Of a stretch of DNA of 64,000 bases, positions 32,000 to 42,789 are shown one piece after another. This stretch comes from Harmonia axyridis (Eukaryota; Arthropoda; Insecta; Coleoptera; Coccinellidae), in assembly GCF_914767665.1 (NCBI RefSeq), contig NC_059503.1, positions 19,778,001 through 19,842,000 of the forward strand. Reading direction: 5' to 3'. Position 1 is the first letter of the stretch. Every line of letters starts with the position of its first letter. The position numbers were made by a program, and so were the translations under genes. The notes under the pieces are model-generated. The model was not told where the DNA came from. It did not search any database and saw only the letters and a program-made list of their open reading frames with translations.

Positions 32000-34690
32000 C
32001 GAATATTATTTTCATGTCAGTTCGTTCAAACAGATCGATAACCATGGTTATCGCAGATAATATTTCTGACATATTTATTCTTCAAGTAAATATGAACCCT
32101 AGAGGAAGTATCTTATTTTCTCGAATATACTCAGATTAGATCGAAAAACCCAGTGACAAGGTGATGTTATAGTGGAGCATTTGGCAACTGGCCAGTAGTT
32201 TTATTCTTCGGTTATGCACGTCATTTTACACGTACCATTTACTCGCATCCTCTTATCGAACCCACTAAATCGCCATTCTGTCTTTATTGTTCTCACATAC
32301 GTACGGAAAGTTTGGGAAAAACTTCAGGTTGCATCGGCTGTTTTCGGAGAAACGCATAAACTTTCCCAGTGCGCCCGAGGAACACTATCTACGTTCTTGG
32401 AATGTTTATTTTCCCCTATCGGAAATGGAAATGAAGACGTTTTGGTTTCTCCAATTCTTCTCGGTTGTTTATTTTCGCGTGGATAGAGAATTTTGTCTAC
32501 GAAAAATTATGGAGATGTTTCCAGATATATGGAACATTACCAATCCTCTAATCCATTATTGGGTATTATTCCAATTCCAATTTGGCTCCAGAGGGAGAAT
32601 TTGATATGCCGAATAGCGGACAAGGGTTGTCCATGGATCCGGAATTATCGAAATTACCGCATAATTTTTTATGAGATCGTATTAGGTTTTTTCACTTATT
32701 TTTGCAGAATTTCGATCGATAATCAAACTGGGTATGGGTGATAAACCGCGTATGGTGCCGCGTATGTGAATTCTTTTGGATTCGAGCTCCCACAAAATAA
32801 TTTATATTTCTAGATACGTTTAAATTTTGAAGAGGAAAAAGGGAGATATTGTAATGGCTGTAAATAAAGCCTTAAATAACATCATTGTTTAACCAATAAA
32901 ATATAGAGGAAAATGTTCCAGCGTCTATAATCAAAACACTACCGTATCTAGCAAACGATAACAACTTGAGTTTACAAAGCATCACAATAAATCTATCGAG
33001 AGGAATATTGATCGGATTAAGACGGGTTTATACCACGTGGTTTTCTCGTGATCTGCCAAAGTACCTACTCCTCTCACCTCAGCGTTTTTGAGATCCCACC
33101 ACTTTTCATTTTGAGTGAAACAATCTCAAATGTTCCTTTGATTTACCATCCTTTTCTTCAACCAGATATAAGAATTTAAAATATGTTTTCACCTCTTTAT
33201 TTTTAATTTTATGAAAACTGCATTTTCAGCAAATTTTTTGTATAATATTTTCATGTGAAATATCATAAAAAAAAATAATAGTTTGCATATATATTTTTCG
33301 TCCATAAAAAATTCATCTTATTCTATTTTTCATTTCAAAAAAATCATACCTAAGGACTTTCCGCAATGAAGAACTCTTTAAAATGAATAATAATAAAGTG
33401 AAAACCTCATATAAATGGATGGTCTTAAGCACCAAATGAAGCATACTAATTTTTGAACAAATCGCTGAAACGGTATAGCCCACTCATATTAGAAAAAATG
33501 TTATCTAGGAACTTGTTACCACAAGGAGAAACGAACAGAATAGGGAATTTTCATAAATCCAAAAATGTCCATCAACCTGACCTATCAAGATGTTGAGAGG
33601 TAGCTGAACGGAAGGGAAAAGCCATATTCATTGAGTTGAATAATTATTACGTTCAAAGGGAAATTTAGAGCGAGAAAAGGTTACTTTAGCGAACTGGTAT
33701 TGTAATAAGAGAAGATCTAACCCGTTTAAGAGTTGAGATTTTACGTATTGCTGGGGAAAATCGAGAAAAATTCACCTACAAAAAGATAATAAAAAATGTA
33801 TTATTAGATCTGAAGATGATTTCAAGTTCATATTATGGCATTATTATTGTATCAATATTCAGGTAAATGTATATTTTGACATTCATACTTGAAAGTAATG
33901 ATCAATGTTGTTGTTTGTTCTGTGATTTGAATTTTGGAGTTTTGGAAATTTGAAAAAAAAAAAATAAATAAAGTAATATTTGAAAATTTTATGCCATATC
34001 TAGGCCAACAGAAATTTTGTTGGTAGCGTTCTGATCGAAATGAATTTGCTCAGTTCATATTTCAACGTTAATATCTGGTTCAATGACCTGATGGTGTAAA
34101 GGATACAACAGACTGCATATTTAATGTCTCCTCAAGATTTATTAAAATGATTATTAATCCAATGAAAAATAACAATTTATTTGTATTCATGTTATTATAA
34201 TTGAAATATTAATACAGTGAAGGCATTTTCAATCTTAATTTGCACGATAAAGTTCAAAATACATCTAAATGATTAGGCTATTTCCAAGTCCAACTTGCAG
34301 AGGACGGTAATTTGTGAATCGACCGCTGAGCGACATGTTGATTTAAGGTCCACATTAAAAGGGATGGCCTGAAAGCTACAGAGGCAACATTGAAATATCC
34401 AAGAACTAATTTGAGACCATAAGTAATTACATTGCAGATATATCAGAAACTCTATGAAGATGACTGCTTCCTACCCCAAAGATACTTTGTGTAGAAATTG
34501 AACAATATCTATCTGAAAATATATTATTGTAAAAGTTACCGCATTATGTAAATTTTTAATTTTTGTCAGAAATGACCCATTCAAATTTCATAATAAATGC
34601 AATATTGTCTGAATAAACCTTGACCGGGAATTTAAACCTGCTTACAGGAATTGAACACGTTTTTTTCGTCAGTGGGTAACATTATTGTCC
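32000..34690. other. No recognised gene; GC-richer at 32190-32790
   Basis: Three overlapping plus-strand open frames at 32214-32741 occur because the stretch is less AT-rich; none contains a known motif or supported splice sites. From 32800 to 34690 the DNA is very AT-rich with poly-A runs (33240, 33955) and no genes. Confidence 0.4.
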
Positions 34691-34776
34691 CCTATTTTTA
34701 ATTAAGGAGGTTTCGTTTCACTGCGACCCAATGGTCTATTGTGTCCTCATTAGAACTATTCTCCCCAAAACCTGAT

Positions 34777-35477
34777 TTACAGCTCGCTCTCCAGTTCAAG
34801 AGTTCTGATGAACTCCAATATCTTGGATGGCTTCAAGGAGGCTAATTCCTCACTTCTACAAGTTTCGTGTCCAAAGCAGTTTTGCGTTGGCTACTGATGG
34901 CGATAAATTCGCTCAACAGTGATCCGGAGTTCTTCCTCCTCCCCACAGAATCTGCACTCGTCATTTTCTGTTAGATCCATACTCATGAGGTGTTTCCTAA
35001 GGCGACAGTATGCCCTGTGAGAAATCCAGTGAGGAGGTGAAGCATGTTTTTATTATGATCTAGGACTGCTTAGATCTCGCAGAGAGTTGGAGTGATCCAA
35101 ACCAGGAAGATTCCGTCAGAGTATTTCTCTTTCGGTTACTTCCTTCTCCTGTAGGTATATTTGTCTACGCCACAGAAAGGTTCTGGGCCGATGAAAGGAC
35201 TTTGTGCTCCTTTTCTGGCAAGTGCGTTGGTCTCTTCATACTCTCCAATTCCCGAGAGGCCAGGAACCCAGTTTGAAAAGACCTTGTTATTTTTGCCTAT
35301 TTCATTAAGTTTTCTTCGGCACTGCAATACCATCTTAGAATCGATTATATGTGAGCTCAGTACTTCAATTGCAGCCTGACTGTCAGAATGTATCGCTATA
35401 TCACATTTCTGATAGTTTGCTAGGTTAATTTCTACTGTCCCCTTTACTGAAGACGAAGTTGAATTATCAGCTGTCAT
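34777..35477 (-). pseudogene. Non-LTR element: RNase H domain and C-terminal tail
   Basis: On the minus strand 35477-35136 encodes an RNase H domain: CDIAIHSDSQAAIEVLSSH with its Asp, then KVFSNWVPGLSGIGEYEETN and ALARKG. The usual catalytic His of PGHSG is Leu and the last Asp (EADALA in relatives) is Asn, so the domain is dead. Further on come MLHLLTGFLTGH and, after a frame change, ECRFCGEEEE-like CRFCGEEEELRITVE, a C-terminal cysteine motif of Jockey-type elements. LKPSKILEFIRTLELE precedes the stop at 34777. The reverse transcriptase part is absent. Related tails lie at 6499 and 37130. Confidence 0.8.
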
Positions 35478-35479
35478 AA

Positions 35480-36578
35480 ATTTGTTTTGTTGTCATCATA
35501 AGTGCCTTCTGCAGTTTCCGCAATACATATAAATATCGCACTTAATCTTATATAGTACATGTTGATTTGTGCACGCTGAAAGTGTTTTATTCTCATCGAA
35601 AATGACAAAATTCCGAAATATTTGCTAGGAAACTACTTTTAAAGGTGAATTGATTGCTTGAGAACCCATGAATAAACCTGATTTTCTGATGAAAAGCAAC
35701 TTGCTAGGGAATAACGTCAATATATCAAGAACGTGAACTAAAGAAACAGAAATTAATTAGAGATGGCAGTTTCTAGTTGAAAGAACTATTCAATTAAAAG
35801 AAATGTGACACAGATTGAAGCGATGCTTGGTAATTTAGAACATGTTCACAACACCATATTGCTCCAGGATAAATCTCTGTTGAGTCAGCGTAGAAAGGGT
35901 GTCATCAGCTGATTGGCCTTTTCAACACATTTCAATTAAAAATGATGTCAACTGAAGGACATCCATTGAGGGCCTTTATCCTCACATGTTTTTTTTTATA
36001 TCTATTCCTATTGGGATGAAACCAATTTCACGTAGATTGGGGGGCATTTATTGAATTAAAGAATATCCTTCTCAAGCTTCTCTAGTTAGTTCTGTGGATT
36101 TGGGAAAGAAATGTGCTAACGTAATCCTAGATCTTGTCCATATTCCTCTTTATGTCATTGAAATCTTCAAATTGTTATTTCACAACCGAATTCGGTATTT
36201 CGATACCAAATCAGGCAGTAGATCTATAACTTTAAGATATTGGGAAATTTTATATCTAGTGGTAAAAGCGATACTTTTCCGGACAATAAAGTAAATTATT
36301 TTCTCTAATTCTGTGGTTATTCCGTTCATTCTTCCACATCTTGTAGAACAAAATCGTGCGAGAATATATCAGAAACGCACGGTTTTCATGGTTATATTTT
36401 ATATATATATATTGGTACTCCGAACTTTCCGCCACGGCTTTATCTGTCAATTCATCAATTTTCCTTAAAGAAATTAGTTCTGCCAACCAACATTTTTCAA
36501 TGCAAAAATCGCTAAATTATATTTATGGAAATATTTCATTAATTTCAACGAAAATGCAATGAATTAGAGAAAATAATG
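35480..36578. other. No recognised gene
   Basis: AT-rich; short open frames at 36094-36562 on both strands have no motifs. A short TA microsatellite lies at about 36399-36412. Confidence 0.4.
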
Positions 36579-36702
36579 TATAATACTCGTACAGAAGGCT
36601 CATTCTACCACTCGTTCATTCCAAAACTCGCCACTTCGTGGCTCGTTTTTGAATTTTGAACTCGTGGAAGAATATCAATGCCTTCTGCACTTGTATTATA
36701 AA
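36579..36702. repeat. Near-palindromic foldback, ~124 bp
   Basis: The left half (ataatactcgtacagaaggc, attctaccactcg, ccaaaactcgccac) pairs with the right half (gtggctcgtttttg, cgtggaagaat, gccttctgcac, gtattat). The centre is ctcgccacttcgtggctcg. It holds no gene. The same style of centre, CTCG-N-CGAG-like with a short GC-rich loop, occurs at 40580 and 45868. Confidence 0.75.
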
Positions 36703-37129
36703 TAACTAAATTGGGTCCTGCAAACTTAGGACTTCGGCCATGACTTCAAAGATGGGTACTATTTTTTTTGAATTGCACATTTGTATCTCTGCCTCGATTT
36801 AGTTTTCATTTATTAAATTTTTAAATTTGATATTTGACACTTTTTCTATAGCAACGATAATGCATCTGTTAATTTACGTTGACTATGATAAAATAAAATC
36901 GAACTGACTTATTAAATTTGTGGATGTAGTTTGACATAACAATATGTATGAACCACAGTTATTAAGATCTGTTGATTCCCTCAGGAAATAAACAAAAGAT
37001 ATTTTTTGCAAGTCGTCAAACTTATATGATACCTATCATTCATTCCACAGCAGAATGTAATGGGCATCAGCTAATATGATTCCGTGGTCTTAGTCTTTTT
37101 GCTTTGGTCACAATGCCAATGTATTCTGT

Positions 37130-37340
37130 TTGGGGTATGCAGGAGTTTCAACTTCTACCGAATTTACATTCGTCATTTTCCGCTAGAACTTAATCGAGTC
37201 TAGTGCTTTCTGGGGTGATGTTGAGAGAGTAGTAGCAATTGCTTACCGAGATCAAAATAACGCTTCCAATCTTCCGACTGCAATCCTGAAAGATTCCCCC
37301 AGAGTGACGCTCTATCAATCCTTGAACTTTTATTTTTAAT
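37130..37340 (-). mobile_element. Degenerate copy of the Jockey-like C-terminal tail
   Basis: The stretch 'tttacattcgtcattttccg' at 37161 resembles 'tgcactcgtcattttctgtt' at 34954, which encodes part of the cysteine motif of the element at 34777. A further word 'gattcccccagagtgac' at 37291 resembles 'gattccgtcagagtatt'. The match is weak and the copy cannot be translated. Confidence 0.35.
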
Positions 37341-37349
37341 TTTATTTTC

Positions 37350-39895
37350 TTATCCAACTGTGATGTATCTGAATTTGAACAGAATATTGTACAGTGCATC
37401 CCATTTTGGGTGAGACAGCCAGGTTTCTCGCTTGTTATTGAAGATAGAACCTTGCGGTTTTCACGTTCCTGTCCTACTTTTTCGTGAAACTCAAGTTGGT
37501 CTAATCAGATTTTGCATAACTGTTTCCGTTCAAGAGATACGGGGTGATTTAGGAAATTGATACTTTTCGGACCCCTCCTTTATCTCCGAAGTTATTAGAA
37601 ATGATGCTGAAGTAAAAACTACGCCTGAATCAGAATTCTGCGTAGAATCCAGTGGCGTACTCAATTTTTTTTTTCGGGGTATGGTTTTGAAGATTCAGCA
37701 CAAACCTATATTTTTTTTAATGGAACACCATGTATATCATTACTTCATTAAATTCGTTATTTTTTTCCCTTCAAAATGATGTATGATACTATGTAGGTAG
37801 GATGTTCAGAAATGTTAAAAAAACTCTAAAACATCAAATAATGATGAAACAGTTATAATTCCCAAAAGATGCTGTTGAACGAACAAACAGATGTAAACTC
37901 ATCCCCATTATTGAATATCTTCAGAAAGTTCGGAAACCCTAGGCGGAAGATTGTCCAATATACCTGTGAAGTTTATGATGTCCCATCGAATATTCATATT
38001 TTCCTGACAATGTCGAGTTTTCTGTTTCTAAGTTGTCCTATAATTTTCCTACAAGCCCTTTACTTTTATCTGTCAAATTTGTTGTCTGATGAAGCCACAG
38101 TGCGACGAAATAATTGTTGATAACAATTAATGTTTTATTTTATTTGAATGATAGATGAACACACTTTCCGAGATATTTTTCCCGAATTTTCACCGGAAAG
38201 ATTTTGATTGAATATACTACAGGTTTTTGTCGATATTTATCGGGCTTTTTGAATGATCAATTCTCAATACTTCCTCGGGTGAATGTATATTCATGAGAGA
38301 GTTATAAAGTTCTTCATTCATTGGATTCTTAAATTTGAGGTTTCATAAGGAAGTAGTTTGATTTTATTCATCACTGTGAGGAAAAGGCAATCGTTGTCAT
38401 ATGCTCCATATTATCGCGTATAGTTTTGAAAGGAGAAATATGCTGATTGAAATATTTTACACTCATCTATTATTGTTCCAATGTCTATTCGAAGTGGGAT
38501 TCCTCTTTGAAATATTGTATATTTCAAATCAGGTATCTGACGTAATGAGCTCAAAATATCGTGATTACTGTTATGGTAACTAAAAAGCCAAAACAATTTA
38601 TTTTTTAAAGGGCTAAAAATCTGTTCGATAATATTATTGTATGGTCCGTTATTTTTGAATGTTCGTTATTATGAGCAGAAAATCATTTTAAAAAAACAAT
38701 ATTCATATTTGCTACATTCATGTAAATCAGTTGTAAATTTAGTCGTTATGAAATAATTGACGAAATAGTTGTTTGTGCTGATTGAATGAATTTAATTCAT
38801 TACCAATAATATATGAAATGCAATTCCATCAAGCCCAAATATCAGAACTCTTTTCAATTTCAAGATATATATTCTGTTCTAGGTTTATTTCCAACAGTCT
38901 AGCAATTTGGCGGGATTTCAATTGAATGACTTTGTGGTTCAACATTCGATGGATTATCGTTTCAGAGATTACCGTGTTTTGAGTATTTTTTGTTCGTCAG
39001 TTTGAGCTATAGAATGCAACAAACCTAATTGGAAATACTCGTTTTTATTCGTATGCTTCAGGTTATTTCCAAATGGGATTTGCAAATGAGAGAATCATCT
39101 CGTTGGTGTTTTTCTGATGGAACGAACGAATTTTGCATATTGAATGAATGTTTTATTATTTATCTTTCGAATCAACCTTTCAAAATCAGAGCGATCCATC
39201 TGTATATGTGGGCTTGACCAATATCACTACTATGCAGAAATTTTCCTCTCATTTTTTCGACAAATTATGATAGTTTTATCGATCGATAAGTCAAACGAAC
39301 ATATCTGGTTAGTGTAATAATCTAATCAGTCAAAAGTGTTCGATTTAAAAAATTTCTAACGTCCATAGTAACGGAGTCTCTAGGTAAATTTTGCCTATTA
39401 ATGTATAAACCTACCCTAACAATTCAAATTTTTTCCTCTTTTCGTTCGGAAAAAATTTTTCTTACAGCCTGCTGGACATCCATGACTAAATTATAAAGTT
39501 ATCTACTCTGTTCCTTTCAAAAATGCTGCTTTACTTACAGGAACTCCATATTATTGGCCTTTCTCTCATTTTTATTTGAATGATGCAGAAAAGGAAAAGA
39601 TCAAGCACAATGATTTCTTGTACTCATCTGATTTTTTCAATGTTCAAGATAATTTGTCCAAAATGGAAAAAATCATATTTCATCAGTGAATTGGAAGTAT
39701 CATAATTTGTTCGACCTTTGTCTGCTTGCATGGACAGTTTTTGGATATGAGACACAAGAAACTGGGGTACTTGAGCATGCACGTGATATTATCCCACAAT
39801 TTATTCTAATTTTCATTTCAACACTTTAATGTAGTACCTACCAGAATACAAGGTGAAAGTGAGTTAAATTATTTTTAGAAATGAGAAATATCTAC
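37350..39895. other. Intron-like DNA without recognised gene
   Basis: One acggggtgattt word at 37543 and a 'cagtggcgta' word at 37652 mark repeat remnants. Several 60-80 codon open frames (37869, 38401, 39029) have no recognisable features. On the minus strand this is part of the 24-kb intron of the CUB gene. Confidence 0.4.
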
Positions 39896-39899
39896 TCAC

Positions 39900-39959
39900 C
39901 TGATATCACCTTTTTGTAAGTACACTTCTTCAAACATTATTCGAATATTTTCACCATGT
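39900..39959 (-). CDS. CUB-domain gene, 60-bp middle exon
   Basis: The acceptor ttttttcag and the donor atcag|gtgagt frame 60 bp on the minus strand. Its first base completes the Arg codon begun at 42630, then HGENIRIMFEEVYLQKGDI follows, and its last two bases plus the first base of 15736 form a Ser codon directly before CLNRAD. This supplies the middle strands of the CUB domain, including the FEE acidic residue expected at the calcium site. Phases match on both sides, which is strong evidence although the exon is very short. Confidence 0.88.
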
Positions 39960-40535
39960 CTGAAAAAAATCGAAGGGAATTAAATCTGGAAAGATGCCTG
40001 CATCAGTAGTAAGTGAAACAATAACACTGGTTTGTGAGATTTATTTTATGCAGACTTGAGTTCATAATGATGCTTCAAAATAGCTTCTGGAATTGCATCA
40101 TTTTTGGTAGATTCGTATTTGAAATCGCTAATTCTACATGGTTTGCGACAGCTGCAGTTGGTGATAACATATCATAAATGGTTATGCTCCATCTGATTCC
40201 AGGTATCCGAATTACCACTTCGTTCCATTACACAAACGCCAGTATCTCGGTATACTCTCAGTATATATTTGGGAGCTCATTCGTTGAATTGATCATAAAA
40301 TTTGAGTAGATGATTACGTTCCTCTTCTCTCCTTTCAGGAGGGAGGAGCCCCTCTCTACTTAATCTGTGAGTATTTTCCCCACCAAAATTGTTTGCTTGA
40401 ATGAATTACGTCGTCATTAGGATTTCTTCAGATTTGTACACAATTTTGTTACAACAGAAACCGGTCGTATATTTAGGGAATAAATTATAATGAATTGACG
40501 AAATATAGTGTTCGGAATAGTATATAACATTACTA
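39960..40535. other. Intron sequence, no recognised gene
   Basis: On the minus strand this is part of the 2.7-kb intron between the first two CUB exons. No repeat ends were recognised except those listed separately. Confidence 0.45.
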
Positions 40536-40633
40536 GCAAGGTAAGAGGGTTTTTACTGGCGAATGGAGGATATAATTGACGAGCCGCAGGCGAGTCAGTT
40601 ACCTCCTTGAGCCAGTAAAACCCGTTACCTTGC
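40536..40633. repeat. 98-bp near-palindrome upstream of the recombinase gene
   Basis: The outer arms gcaaggtaagagggtttttac and gtaaaacccgttaccttgc pair, as do the inner arms ggaggatataattgac and gtcagttacctcc. The centre is gagccgcaggcgag. It lies 190 bases before the start of the tyrosine recombinase gene, between matching AT-rich flanks (tatataacatta on one side, tattgttttatatt on the other). Confidence 0.8.
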
Positions 40634-40823
40634 GTGTATTGTTTTATATTTTATTTGTTACTCATTCGTAAAAAGATTAGATAAATTCCAAAAAAATCTC
40701 AATAATTTGTCTCAAATGTCGTAAGCTATCATAGACAGATATATAAGTCTATGTAAGCTTTGGAAGCGTTGCCATGAACATGTCTGTTTATTTTTCTTTA
40801 CATTTGTTTTGGCGAAAGCGAGA

Positions 40824-41842
40824 ATGAATGTACCAAAAGAAATTATTGAGGCAGCCAGTAGTGTAGCTTCAAGTTTATTACCTGCAAAATCAGCTTCAAG
40901 GTAAGAGCGAGAATACGACGACTTCAAAAAGTGGCAAAACAAAAATAGTGGGATTGGGGTATCTGAAGATGTTTTGTTGGTCTACTTGAATCAACTATCA
41001 GCTAGATGCAGCCCTAATACTTTATGGGCAAAATGGCCTATGCTGAAAAGCTGCTTGGAAATGAAAGAAAATGCCCCTGTTCGCAGGTTTGTTTTCCTCA
41101 AAAAATGTATTGAAAAATATGACGTTTAGTTTTCATTTGCAGATTTCAAAAGGTAATAGCGTTTCTGAAATGAAAAAATGAGCGTTATACGCCAAAAAAG
41201 GCCAAGTAAAGAAGAGGCTGAACAATTTCTTCTACATGCTCCTGATGACCAGTGGTTGCTGGCGAAAATTGTAACAATATTTGGGATTTTTGGATGTTGT
41301 CGATGTGACGAAATTCTCTCCTTAAACATGAATGATGTAGAAGATATGGGACAATACGTTATTGTGACATTGCGGCAAACAAAAAATTTAACAACAAGAA
41401 GATTCACCATAACCGATGATGGCTGCAGCTTCAAGCCTTGCATGTTATACAGAAAATATGTAAATCTTCGGCCTCCTGGAACAGAAAGCCTAAGATTTTT
41501 TTTGACAGACCGACATGGAAAGTGCATTTCCCTTAATGCCACACTATTGGTGGTATCCCAAAGCAATTAGCGAAATATTTAGGTTTAAAAGACCCAGAGT
41601 TATACACCGGCCACTCTTTTCGCAGAACTGGAGCCACTATGGTTGCGGATTCGAGTAGAGATATTTTAGCACTGAAGCGTGCAGGAGGGTGGAAGAGCAC
41701 CGAAATTGCGATGAGTTATGTAGATGATTCAGTCAACAAAAAAATCGAAATGTCTAGCAAATTATTTGGTAGTAAGGAGAGTACAAATGTTCTGCAGTCC
41801 TCGAGTTCAGCAGTTTCTGAGTCAACAGATGGTTCATCATAA
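40824..41842 (+). pseudogene. Crypton-like tyrosine recombinase gene, decayed
   Basis: Starting MNVPKEIIEAASSVAS at 40824, the first exon gives an N-terminal core-binding-like part (DDFKKWQNKNSG, NTLWAKWPMLKS). An in-frame TAA at 40902 interrupts it. A 56-bp GT-AG intron (41087-41142) keeps the frame into RFQKVIAFLK, followed by TGA at 41170 and a frameshift. The catalytic half reads LAKIVTIFGIFGCCRCDEIL with the first Arg, then GHSFRRTGATMVAD (His-x-x-Arg), AGGWKS and AMSYVDDS with the putative Tyr nucleophile. A second frameshift lies near 41540. The arrangement R...HxxR...W...Y fits tyrosine recombinases of Crypton-type DNA transposons. The stops make it inactive, though the catalytic residues are kept. 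Confidence 0.8.
41087..41142 (+). other. Probable intron in the recombinase gene
   Basis: The 56 bases start gtttgttttcc and end tttcatttgcag, a good acceptor. They contain an in-frame stop, and removing them joins PVR to RFQKVIAFLK in frame (phase 2). This fits a spliced element gene. An insertion of chance sequence is less likely given both splice signals. Confidence 0.6.
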
Positions 41843-41954
41843 TCAGTATTAACTCTTTCATCATCAAAAATCTGTGTTACTGGAAATAACAATTGTACCA
41901 TGATTTTTAACATATACGACGATAAAACAAAATTTTCTAATGTAAATAATACTA

Positions 41955-42000
41955 CTAACTTGTAAAAATTTTGCAAGTTAACTGTCAGTTTTACAAGTTA
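41955..42000. repeat. Hairpin downstream of the recombinase gene
   Basis: The arm aacttgtaaaa at about 41957 pairs with ttttacaagtt at 41990 around a 22-base loop; further acttg words lie beside it. It could mark the 3' end of the recombinase element or be a transcription end signal. Confidence 0.5.
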
Positions 42001-42059
42001 GTGACTTGATAAAATAAACTTTCTTGATTAATATTGTGTTTATGGAAAATGACGTTTAC

Positions 42060-42629
42060 AAATGAGAAACAAATAAAAATATTATCAATATCATCTTTGC
42101 ATCAGACTGTTTTCGTTTTTTACATTAATGATAAAAAACATAAATTAGATTATATTTTTCAAAAAACGGTTCAGCTGAATGACTAGGTATAATTGAATTT
42201 AAAGTTGATCAGATTTTGTACTGAAAGAACCATATTTCATTCGTTATTATATCGACCTAAGGTATGGTAATGATTTATTCCATAGACCAAATCAAGATTC
42301 ATGAAATAAATTTTGTCGAGACTCCAACTGTTGTCTGGAACTGTTATTTAGGTTTCTATCTATAAACGGTAGTATCACTGGAATCGATTTTTCCATGTCT
42401 GTCAAGTGAATGATGTTGATATATCTACATATTGAGCATTGAGGAATTTGATTATGATGATATGACCAATTACAACTTCTTTTACATTTCATTTTCTTTA
42501 GAAAAATTGGGCGATAGTACTTGAAAACTGATGATCATGTTGGGATACGATACAAAAAAGTCATCTAACATCTTTTTCATGATAAAGGACTAAATTGAAA
42601 ATTCATGTTTTTAAAAAATAAATACTCAC
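42060..42629. other. Intron sequence, no recognised gene
   Basis: AT-rich. A short minus-strand open frame at 42292-42492 carries several cysteines and histidines but no recognised motif or splice sites. Confidence 0.4.
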
Positions 42630-42786
42630 CTAGCTCTAAATCTATAGGAGCATCTGATGTTGCTCGGATAATTGGATGGATATCTTGGGGAATAAAACTT
42701 GCCATAACTTGGCTGGTGGTTTGAGCTGAGGAACTGATAATCACACATTGTGTTTGGTAATCTCATACCTCCGGTTTTATATTTTT
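42630..42786 (-). CDS. CUB-domain gene, exon with first half of CUB domain
   Basis: The acceptor tttcttattacag and the donor gctag|gtgagt frame 157 bp on the minus strand. Read in phase 1 it gives KYKTGGMRLPNTMCDYQFLS, then SYGKFYSPRYPSNYPSNIRC and SYRFRA. This is the N-terminal half of a CUB domain: first and second cysteines, the YGKFYSPRYP turn, and the YP-N-I-C-Y-F core strand. It connects in frame to 39900-39959. The residues before the first Cys suggest at least one earlier exon; none with a matching phase 1 exit was found up to 64000, so signal peptide and 5' end are unknown. Confidence 0.88.
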
Positions 42787-42789
42787 CTG

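Noticed and set aside
32214..32741. Three overlapping plus-strand frames that might be a gene
   Set aside because: They overlap in different frames within a GC-richer patch and none shows a motif; chance is the simplest explanation.
41126..41566. 146-codon open frame on the minus strand
   Set aside because: It is antisense to the tyrosine recombinase gene, whose catalytic motifs are on the plus strand.
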